From Cycloclasticus sp. (GTDB taxonomy: Bacteria > Pseudomonadota > Gammaproteobacteria > Methylococcales > Cycloclasticaceae), in the NCBI GenBank assembly GCA_019090295.1, contig JAHRWG010000147.1, positions 1 through 5,268 on the forward strand: DNA of 5,268 nucleotides, given 5' to 3'. The notes beneath the pieces are model-generated. The model worked only from the letters and a program-made list of their open reading frames with translations. It was not told where the DNA came from and ran no database searches. Shown piece by piece: positions 1 to 5,268 of the stretch. The first letter of the stretch is position 1. Each line of letters starts with the position of its first letter. The position numbers were made by a program, and so were the translations under genes.

Positions 1-47
1 CGTTTAGGCTTAAGAAAGTAAAGTTAATTAATAGGCAGGCATAAATA
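1..47 (+). other. pnp 5' leader (partial intergenic)
   Basis: This AT-rich stretch before pnp shows no coding sequence and no clear -35/-10 pair. Its only recognisable element is a modest purine-rich ribosome-binding site, AGGCAGG at about 33-39, 8 nt before the GTG start. In many gammaproteobacteria rpsO lies directly upstream of pnp, and the pnp leader carries an RNase III-cleaved hairpin used in autoregulation. Neither can be seen here because the window starts too late. Confidence 0.5.
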
Positions 48-2123
48 GTGAATCTAGTAAAAAAAGAATTTCAATTTGGTGACCAAGTTGTTAAGTTTGA
101 AACGGGCGAAGTGGCACGTCAAGCTGATGGCGCGGTATTGGTAGAAATAGATGGAACCATCGTATTGGTAACAGCTGTTGGTAAACGTGAAGGTGGTGAA
201 AATAATTCATTTTTCCCATTAACGGTTAACTACCAAGAAAAAACTTATGCTGCGGGTAAAATCCCCGGTGGCTTTTTCAAGCGTGAAGGTCGTCCAAGTG
301 AAAAAGAAACACTAACATCACGACTTATCGATCGCCCAATTCGCCCATTGTTTCCAAAAGGATACAAAAACGAAACGCAAATTATTGCAACGGTTGTGTC
401 ATTAAACCCAGAAGTCGATCCTGATATTCCTGCTTTATTGGGTGCTTCTGCAGCACTGGCTATTTCAGGCTTGCCATTTGACGGCCCTATTGGTGCTGCT
501 CGTGTGGCTTATATCGATGGTGAATATGCACTTAACCCATTAAAGTCTGACTTGGAAAAGTCTAAACTAGACCTCGTGGTTGCAGGTACAAGTGATGCGG
601 TCTTAATGGTTGAATCAGAAGCTGATTGCTTACCTGAAGATGTCATGCTTGGTGCGGTGACATTTGGTCACGAGCAAATGCAAGCTGCCATTACTGCTAT
701 TAATGAGTTGGCTGCTGAAACAGGCAAGCCTCGCATGGAGTGGACGGCACCTGAAGTAAACCAAACATTGGTAGAAAAGGTTGCGGACTTAGCTAATGCT
801 GGCATCGCAGATGCGTATACTGTATTAGTTAAACTTGACCGTCAGGTTAAATTAAAAGAAGTTCGTAATGCTGTTATTGCACAACTAGAAGACGAAGATA
901 AAGATGAAGTTAAAGATATCTTCTCATCACTCGAAAAGAAACATGTTCGTAGTTTGGTGCTTTCAACAAAACTTCGTATTGATGGACGTGACTTGGAAAC
1001 GGTTCGACCTATTCATGTACGCACAGGTGTTTTACCTCGTGCACACGGTTCAGCTTTGTTTACACGTGGAGAAACACAAGCACTGGTTGTTGCGACATTG
1101 GGAACTGACCGTGACGCACAAATGATTGATGCTGTTGAAGGCGAATACCGTGATAGCTTTATGTTGCATTACAACTTTCCTCCTTACTGTGTTGGTGAAA
1201 CAGGTTTTGTTGGTTCACCAAAAAGGCGTGAAATTGGACATGGTCGCCTAGCAAAACGCGGCATGATGGCTGTATTACCTAGCCAAGAAGACTTCTCATA
1301 CGTTCTTCGGGTTGTGGCTGAAGTGACTGAGTCAAACGGTTCAAGTTCAATGGCCAGTACCTGTGGTACAAGTCTTGCGTTGATGGATGCCGGTGTGCCA
1401 ACTAAAGCTCCAGTTGCAGGTATTGCAATGGGTCTTATCAAAGAAGGCGATGACTACGCAGTATTGTCGGATATCTTGGGTGATGAAGATCACTTAGGTG
1501 ATATGGACTTTAAAGTATCAGGCACAGACTCAGGTGTAACAGCACTACAAATGGATATTAAAATCCAGGGCATTACACCAGAAATTATGTCTAAAGCGCT
1601 TGAGCAAGCTAAAGGCGGTAGACTGCATATTTTAGAAAACATGAATGCAGAATTGTCGACAGCACGTAATGAAATGTCTGATTTTGCACCTCGTATTTTA
1701 ACGTTGAAAATTGACCCAGCTAAAATTCGTGATGTTATTGGTAAAGGTGGTGTAACCATCCGAGCTATTACTGAAGAAACAGGCGCGGCTATTGATATTA
1801 CTGATGATGGCTTAGTTAAGGTTGCATCAGTAGATCGTGTAGCAGGTGAGAAAGCACTTAAGCGTATTGAAGACATCACTGCTGAAGTTGAAGTGGGTCG
1901 TATTTATGAAGGTAAAGTTGTTCGCTTGATGGACTTTGGTGCATTTGTATCAATCTTGCCTGGTAAAGATGGACTTGTTCATATTTCTCAAATTTCAGAA
2001 GACCGTGTTGAAAAGGTTAGCGATAAGCTTTCTGAAGGCGATGTTGTGAAAGTTAAAGTGCTAGAAGTGGATCGTCAAGGACGTGTTCGTTTAAGCATGA
2101 AAGACGTTGATGCTGCTAAATAA
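48..2123 (+). CDS. pnp: Polynucleotide phosphorylase (PNPase)
   Basis: A 3'-to-5' exoribonuclease that uses phosphate to release nucleoside diphosphates from RNA. It acts in cytoplasmic mRNA decay, usually as a trimer and often within the RNA degradosome. The 691-residue product is collinear with E. coli PNPase throughout. In order it has a first RNase PH-like domain (about 1-143) with the RNA-gripping FFKR loop at 76-79, a helical linker domain (about 150-300), and a catalytic second RNase PH-like domain (about 308-540). These are followed by a KH domain (about 550-612) with VIGKGG at 563-568 and an S1 domain (about 617-685). The expected metal ligands are present: D481, D487 and K489 align with E. 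coli D486, D492 and K494. The start is GTG, supported by the upstream AGGCAGG and by an N-terminus that aligns with the family. The protein stops just after the S1 domain and lacks the roughly 20-residue Ala/Pro/Glu-rich tail of the 711-residue E. coli enzyme. It is probably co-transcribed with the next gene, as no terminator lies between them. Confidence 0.98.
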   Translation: MNLVKKEFQFGDQVVKFETGEVARQADGAVLVEIDGTIVLVTAVGKREGGENNSFFPLTVNYQEKTYAAGKIPGGFFKREGRPSEKETLTSRLIDRPIRPLFPKGYKNETQIIATVVSLNPEVDPDIPALLGASAALAISGLPFDGPIGAARVAYIDGEYALNPLKSDLEKSKLDLVVAGTSDAVLMVESEADCLPEDVMLGAVTFGHEQMQAAITAINELAAETGKPRMEWTAPEVNQTLVEKVADLANAGIADAYTVLVKLDRQVKLKEVRNAVIAQLEDEDKDEVKDIFSSLEKKHVRSLVLSTKLRIDGRDLETVRPIHVRTGVLPRAHGSALFTRGETQALVVATLGTDRDAQMIDAVEGEYRDSFMLHYNFPPYCVGETGFVGSPKRREIGHGRLAKRGMMAVLPSQEDFSYVLRVVAEVTESNGSSSMASTCGTSLALMDAGVPTKAPVAGIAMGLIKEGDDYAVLSDILGDEDHLGDMDFKVSGTDSGVTALQMDIKIQGITPEIMSKALEQAKGGRLHILENMNAELSTARNEMSDFAPRILTLKIDPAKIRDVIGKGGVTIRAITEETGAAIDITDDGLVKVASVDRVAGEKALKRIEDITAEVEVGRIYEGKVVRLMDFGAFVSILPGKDGLVHISQISEDRVEKVSDKLSEGDVVKVKVLEVDRQGRVRLSMKDVDAAK

Positions 2124-2149
2124 GTAGGTCAATAGCTTAGGTGAGTAAT

Positions 2150-2611
2150 ATGCGGGTTATAAAAAAGTATCCGAATCGTCGTTTATACGATACAGATATT
2201 AGTAAATATGTAACATTGAGCGATGTACGGAAACTTATCATTGATAATATACCTGTAAAGGTTGTTGATGCTAAAACCAAGGAAGATTTGACTCGAAGTG
2301 TTTTACTGCAGATTATCCTTGAGCAAGAAGAAGATGGGGCACCCATCATGAGTGCGCAGATGTTAGAGCAATTAATACGCTTTTATGGGGACCCTCTTCA
2401 AACTAACTTTGCAAGTTACCTAGAAAACTCAGTCAAGCTTATTGCTGATCAACGTGTCAAAGTAAGAGGTAAGTTAGAACAAGTTGCTGACCCTTTAACG
2501 TTTATGTCCTCGTTAGCTAATAGGAATATGGAAGTATTTAAAGAAATGCAAGATAGTTTGTTTAGTCGAATGCTTAGCACTAAGAGTGATACAGCTGACG
2601 ACAAAGACTAA
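2150..2611 (+). CDS. phaR: PhaR-family polyhydroxyalkanoate synthesis regulator
   Basis: A small regulator of the PHB/PHA accumulation family. Characterised members repress phasin and PHA-related genes by binding DNA, and are released when they bind nascent polymer granules. From the ATG at 2150 the product is 153 residues. The signature N-terminal DNA-binding domain fills about 2-62, with RVIKKYPNRRLYDT at 2-15, VVDAKTKEDLTR at 38-49 and LLQIILEQEE at 52-61. A PHB accumulation regulatory domain follows (about 68-105, including LIRFYGD at 75-81). The rest is a predicted helical stretch and a polar tail rich in Asp, Ser and Lys. I prefer the ATG at 2150 because AGGTGA (2139-2144) sits 5 nt before it and family members begin near the RVIKKYPNRR motif. 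An in-frame GTG at 2141 would add three residues but has a weaker upstream site. The gene lies 26 nt after pnp and is followed by a strong terminator. No PHA synthase, phasin or phaB gene is in view, so a role in PHA control is inferred from family only. Confidence 0.88.
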   Translation: MRVIKKYPNRRLYDTDISKYVTLSDVRKLIIDNIPVKVVDAKTKEDLTRSVLLQIILEQEEDGAPIMSAQMLEQLIRFYGDPLQTNFASYLENSVKLIADQRVKVRGKLEQVADPLTFMSSLANRNMEVFKEMQDSLFSRMLSTKSDTADDKD

Positions 2612-2627
2612 CGGTGTTAATTAAGAC

Positions 2628-2656
2628 AAAAAGGCCTCATTTATGAGGCCTTTTTT
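2628..2656 (+). terminator. Intrinsic (rho-independent) terminator of pnp-phaR
   Basis: A perfect inverted repeat, GGCCTCA (2633-2639) and TGAGGCC (2644-2650), encloses a 4-nt loop (TTTA). It is followed by six T residues (2651-2656). Five A residues before the stem (2628-2632) can pair with the T run to lengthen the helix to 12 bp, and would also serve as a U-tract on the opposite strand. It begins 17 nt after the phaR stop codon and separates that unit from uvrC. Confidence 0.93.
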
Positions 2657-2662
2657 ATGGAA

Positions 2663-2691
2663 GTGACATTTATTACATACTGAGGTCTAAT
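2663..2691 (+). promoter_or_regulatory. Candidate sigma70-type promoter for uvrC
   Basis: GTGACA (2663-2668) and TCTAAT (2686-2691) are separated by 17 bp and lie between the terminator and uvrC. They match the sigma70 consensus at about four to five of six positions each. A promoter is expected here because the upstream terminator isolates uvrC. Predicted initiation near 2698 would leave a very short leader before the ATG at 2709, which lowers confidence in this exact placement. Confidence 0.4.
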
Positions 2692-2708
2692 CAAGAAAAT
2701 CTGACAGC

Positions 2709-4550
2709 ATGGTAGAAATGGATAAGATTAAAGACAGTCAAGTATTTGACCATGTAGCTTACTTAAATAAGCTTACTTCTAAACCCGGTGTTTATCAAAT
2801 GATGGATAAACAGGACCGGTGTATTTATGTTGGCAAGGCTAAAAACCTTAAAAATAGAGTGGGCTCTTACTTTAATAAGAGTAATAAGGATGTAAGAAAA
2901 AAACTGATGGTGTCGCATATTCATCAGATTGATGTGGTGATTACGCACACAGAAGGCGAGGCATTACTGCTAGAAAATCAACTTATTAAACGCTTTAAGC
3001 CACGTTATAACATTTGCCTTAGGGATGATAAAACATACCCTCATATTTACCTATCTTCTTTACAAGAGTTCCCAAGGTTGAGTTTTCACCGAGGGGCTAA
3101 AAAAGCAAAAGGGCAGTATTTTGGGCCATACCCTAGTGCCGGTGCAGTACGAGATAGTCTAAATGTATTGCAAAAACTTTTTCCTGTGCGGCAGTGTGAT
3201 GACAGCTTTTTTAAAAATAGATCAAGGCCATGTCTGCAGTATCAGATCAAGCGCTGTTCAGCACCCTGTGTAGGCCTAATAAGTGCAAGTGACTATTCCG
3301 ATGATGTAAAAAATACAAGCCTTTTTTTGGAGGGGAAAAGTAAGCGACTGATTAATAGTTTGGTCGATAAAATGGAGCATGCTGCAAAGGAATTGATGTT
3401 TGAAAAGGCTGCGCAAATAAGAGACCAAATTGCCCAGTTAAGAAAAGTATTAGAGCGCCAATATGTTAGTGGGCAAGAAGGTGAGTTGGATGTGATTGCG
3501 TGCGACATTAAAGGTAATGTTGCTTGTGTTCAAGTTTTCTTTATCAGGAAGGGGCAAAATTTAGGTAACCGAGTTTTCTTTCCTAAAATGCCGGCAGGGA
3601 AAACGGAGGCAGAAGTGCTGGCGGCTTTTATATTGCAGTTTTATCTAGATAAAACCTTGCCAAAAGAAATCATAATGAGTCATGCCATTGCCGAGTTTGA
3701 TTTAACACAGCAAGTTCTTAATAAAAAAGCCGGACGTATTGTTGCCTTGGTATTTACCCCAAGAGGCCGCAGGGCACACTGGTTAAAAATGGCGTCCAAT
3801 AATGCTCAAATGGCATTAAAACAAAAGGTTACTAGTAGGGAAACGACTCGAGATAGGTTGTCGACACTTTCTAAATTACTTGGGCTAGATACGATCGCTA
3901 AACGAATGGAGTGTTTTGACATTAGTCATCTGCAGGGTGACCAGACGGTGGCCTCTTGTGTTGTTTATAATGAAGACGGCCCTTTGAAAGCTGATTATCG
4001 GCGTTTTAATATTTCTGGAGTGACGGCGGGTGATGACTACGCCGCCTTAGCACAAGCCGTTACTAGACGTTTTATTCGTGCGATGAATAAAGAGCACCCT
4101 ATGCCAGACATTCTCATTATTGATGGTGGGCAAGGCCAAGTAAGTAGTGTATTGAATGCGTTGAATGAGATTAATGTACCAGGTTTATTTGTGATCGGTA
4201 TTTCAAAAGGAACAGACCGAAAAGTCGGGATGGAAAAAATCTATCGAGCAACGGATGGGCAGTTACTAATTTTTGATGCTGACGAGCCTGCGCTTTTACT
4301 ATTGCAGCATATTAGAGATGAAGCGCACCGTTTTGCCATCAGTGGGCATAGGCAACAGCGGGCCAAAGCTAAAAAAAGGTCGGTCCTAGAGTCAGTTGAG
4401 GGGCTGGGCCCGAAACGCCGCCAGGTTCTCCTGAAACAGTTTGGTGGTTTGCGTGAAATACAGTCTGCAGGGGTGGAAGATCTTTGCACTGTAACCGGTA
4501 TTAATAAAGCGCTAGCGCAGCGAATATATGACCGCTTTCATGACGGTTAG
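2709..4550 (+). CDS. uvrC: UvrABC system protein C (excinuclease subunit)
   Basis: The nuclease subunit of bacterial nucleotide excision repair. Recruited by the UvrB-DNA complex, it cuts the damaged strand on both sides of the lesion. The 613-residue product is full length against E. coli UvrC (610). The N-terminal GIY-YIG domain, which makes the 3' incision, spans about 24-105 and retains Y29, Y40, K43, R50, Y54, E89 and N101. Four cysteines (C163, C175, C183, C187) match the spacing of the reported Fe-S cluster ligands of E. coli. A UVR domain for UvrB contact lies at about 213-248. The RNase H-like domain for the 5' incision keeps D404, D443, D472 and H540, matching E. coli D399, D438, D466 and H538. 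Tandem helix-hairpin-helix motifs occupy about 559-610 (EGLGPKRR at 564-571). The ATG at 2709 has only a weak upstream AAGAAAA. An in-frame ATG at 2718 is an alternative that would shorten the protein by three residues. pgsA follows after 49 nt. Confidence 0.98.
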   Translation: MVEMDKIKDSQVFDHVAYLNKLTSKPGVYQMMDKQDRCIYVGKAKNLKNRVGSYFNKSNKDVRKKLMVSHIHQIDVVITHTEGEALLLENQLIKRFKPRYNICLRDDKTYPHIYLSSLQEFPRLSFHRGAKKAKGQYFGPYPSAGAVRDSLNVLQKLFPVRQCDDSFFKNRSRPCLQYQIKRCSAPCVGLISASDYSDDVKNTSLFLEGKSKRLINSLVDKMEHAAKELMFEKAAQIRDQIAQLRKVLERQYVSGQEGELDVIACDIKGNVACVQVFFIRKGQNLGNRVFFPKMPAGKTEAEVLAAFILQFYLDKTLPKEIIMSHAIAEFDLTQQVLNKKAGRIVALVFTPRGRRAHWLKMASNNAQMALKQKVTSRETTRDRLSTLSKLLGLDTIAKRMECFDISHLQGDQTVASCVVYNEDGPLKADYRRFNISGVTAGDDYAALAQAVTRRFIRAMNKEHPMPDILIIDGGQGQVSSVLNALNEINVPGLFVIGISKGTDRKVGMEKIYRATDGQLLIFDADEPALLLLQHIRDEAHRFAISGHRQQRAKAKKRSVLESVEGLGPKRRQVLLKQFGGLREIQSAGVEDLCTVTGINKALAQRIYDRFHDG

Positions 4551-4562
4551 GTCTAGTATTAG

Positions 4563-4571
4563 TGGTATCAT
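4563..4571 (+). promoter_or_regulatory. Possible extended -10 element upstream of pgsA
   Basis: TGGTATCAT fits the extended -10 pattern TGn followed by a TATAAT-like hexamer (TATCAT at 4566-4571). Initiation near 4578 would give pgsA a leader of about 22 nt. There is no good -35 hexamer at the expected distance, and in E. coli pgsA is mainly transcribed with uvrC, so this is only a suggestion of an internal promoter. Confidence 0.2.
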
Positions 4572-4599
4572 ACTTAAAAAATGAGTACGATTTTGCCGA

Positions 4600-5157
4600 A
4601 TGACGTTTAATATTCCCACACTACTGACCCTGTTTCGGATTTTTTTAATCCCCATTATGGTGATTGTTTTCTACCTACCTTTTGAGCATGCGCGTATGTG
4701 GTGTACGTTGATTTTTCTTTTAGCGTCGATAACAGATTGGTTCGATGGCTACTTGGCAAGAAAGCTAAATCTTCAGACAGCCTTTGGGGCTTTTTTAGAC
4801 CCTGTTGCAGATAAGTTAATGGTGGTGGTTATCTTAGTGCTGGTTGTACAGGCCGACCCAACTATTTACGTTGCTATTCCGGCGGCGATTATCATTGGTC
4901 GTGAAGTCACCGTTGCCTCGCTTCGTGAGTGGATGGCTGAGTTAGGTCAGCGTTCTCTCATAAAAGTTAGCGCATGGGGAAAGTACAAAACAGGCTTTCA
5001 AATGTTTTCGATTCTATGCTTGTTGTACCAAGCAAGTCTCGTTGGAATTCCAGTTAGGTTACTCGGTTTAATTTCAATATATATAGCATCGGCACTCACC
5101 ATTTGGTCAATGTGGCAATATATTAAGATTGCTTGGCCCCAATTCAAAAATAACTGA
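4600..5157 (+). CDS. pgsA: CDP-diacylglycerol--glycerol-3-phosphate 3-phosphatidyltransferase (PGP synthase)
   Basis: An inner-membrane enzyme that joins CDP-diacylglycerol and glycerol 3-phosphate to give phosphatidylglycerophosphate and CMP. This is the committed step to phosphatidylglycerol and cardiolipin. The 185-residue product is close to the 182 residues of E. coli PgsA and opens with the same NIPTLLTLFR block (4-13). The CDP-alcohol phosphotransferase signature is complete: D46, D49, G50, A53, R54, G63, D67 and D71, with the catalytic and metal-binding aspartates intact. Another conserved block, REWMAELG, lies at 109-116. Hydrophobic runs at about 9-27, 33-45, 73-84, 88-100, 134-149 and 152-171 suggest six membrane segments. 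The start is chosen from the alignment with E. coli; no convincing Shine-Dalgarno precedes it, so translation may depend partly on coupling with uvrC mRNA. It follows uvrC by 49 nt, as in the E. coli uvrC-pgsA pair. Confidence 0.97.
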   Translation: MTFNIPTLLTLFRIFLIPIMVIVFYLPFEHARMWCTLIFLLASITDWFDGYLARKLNLQTAFGAFLDPVADKLMVVVILVLVVQADPTIYVAIPAAIIIGREVTVASLREWMAELGQRSLIKVSAWGKYKTGFQMFSILCLLYQASLVGIPVRLLGLISIYIASALTIWSMWQYIKIAWPQFKNN

Positions 5158-5166
5158 GATTGGTGC

Positions 5167-5194
5167 TTGACACTTTCTCTAGTCTGGTTAGAAT
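5167..5194 (+). promoter_or_regulatory. Strong sigma70-type promoter of the tRNA-Gly gene
   Basis: A perfect -35 hexamer TTGACA (5167-5172) is followed after 16 bp by TAGAAT (5189-5194), one base from the consensus -10. The segment after the -10, ACACGCC (5195-5201), is GC-rich, as in discriminators of stable-RNA promoters subject to stringent control. Initiation near 5201 would give a leader of about 11 nt before the mature tRNA. The -35 begins only 10 nt after the pgsA stop, with no terminator between. Confidence 0.85.
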
Positions 5195-5211
5195 ACACGC
5201 CTTCAAGTAAA

Positions 5212-5268
5212 GCGGGAATAGCTCAGTGGTAGAGCACAACCTTGCCAAGGTTGGGGTCGCGAGTTCGA
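5212..5268 (+). tRNA. glyW: tRNA-Gly (anticodon GCC), 3' end cut by the window
   Basis: The first 57 nt of a glycine tRNA, nearly identical to E. coli tRNA-Gly(GCC). The acceptor 5' strand is GCGGGAA (5212-5218). The D stem pairs GCTC (5221-5224) with GAGC (5232-5235). The anticodon stem pairs CAACC (5237-5241) with GGTTG (5249-5253) around the loop TTGCCAA, with the GCC anticodon at 5244-5246 reading GGC and GGU. The variable region is GGGTC and the T-stem 5' strand is GCGAG (5259-5263), running into the TTCGA of the T loop, where the window ends. The remainder of the T arm and the acceptor 3' strand lie outside. In E. coli the gene after pgsA is glyW, followed by cysT and leuZ, so more tRNA genes may follow here. 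The symbol is assigned by synteny. Confidence 0.95.

Noticed and set aside
904..1125. 73-codon + strand ORF inside pnp
   Set aside because: It lies wholly within the conserved helical and second RNase PH region of PNPase in another frame. The translation is Cys/His/Phe-rich, with no family resemblance.
1184..1879. Two antisense ORFs opposite pnp (1184-1441 and 1490-1879)
   Set aside because: Both are reverse-strand shadows of strongly conserved PNPase codons, with no ribosome-binding site or recognisable domain.
2137..2349. Antisense ORF opposite phaR
   Set aside because: It is a shadow of the conserved PhaR N-terminal domain, and its product resembles no family.
2628..2656. The terminator acting as a bidirectional terminator for convergent genes
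   Set aside because: Its A-tract would permit this, but no gene on the reverse strand converges on it in this window.
2763..4489. Antisense ORFs opposite uvrC (2763-2948, 3293-3508, 4241-4489)
   Set aside because: They oppose the GIY-YIG, UVR and C-terminal regions of a complete uvrC and have no support of their own.
4509..4518. Perfect palindrome GCGCTAGCGC near the end of uvrC
   Set aside because: It encodes conserved-position residues of the second helix-hairpin-helix motif, is a single copy and has no flanking T run, so chance is the best explanation.
4998..5198. Antisense ORF across the end of pgsA and the tRNA promoter
   Set aside because: It overlaps the last membrane segments of PgsA and a near-consensus promoter on the other strand, with no recognisable motif.

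Overview
The window is an ordinary chromosomal housekeeping segment from a gammaproteobacterium, with all genes on the + strand. The protein sequences read as close relatives of the Escherichia coli homologues. The uvrC-pgsA-tRNA-Gly(GCC) order matches the E. coli uvrC-pgsA-glyW block. The DNA is moderately AT-rich, and a PhaR-type regulator sits beside pnp. This would fit a marine lineage such as Cycloclasticus or Methylophaga relatives, but that placement is a guess and not shown by the sequence.

Layout: (1) 1-47, the end of the pnp leader. (2) 48-2123, pnp, a complete polynucleotide phosphorylase with a GTG start. (3) 2150-2611 (possibly from 2141), a small PhaR-family regulator, probably co-transcribed with pnp. 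(4) 2628-2656, a strong intrinsic terminator that closes the pnp-phaR unit. (5) 2709-4550, uvrC, a complete excision nuclease subunit, preceded by a plausible sigma70-type promoter. (6) 4600-5157, pgsA, phosphatidylglycerophosphate synthase. (7) 5167-5194, a near-consensus promoter. (8) 5212-5268, the first 57 nt of a tRNA-Gly(GCC) gene cut by the window end.

The genes fall into three transcriptional blocks: RNA turnover plus a regulator (pnp-phaR), DNA repair plus phospholipid synthesis (uvrC-pgsA), and a tRNA unit. All three enzymes have their key residues intact. I found no mobile element, CRISPR array, prophage or broken gene, and no convincing new system. The most notable points are the PhaR-type regulator with no polyhydroxyalkanoate genes in view, placed between pnp and uvrC, and the strong tRNA promoter that starts 10 nt after the pgsA stop codon.
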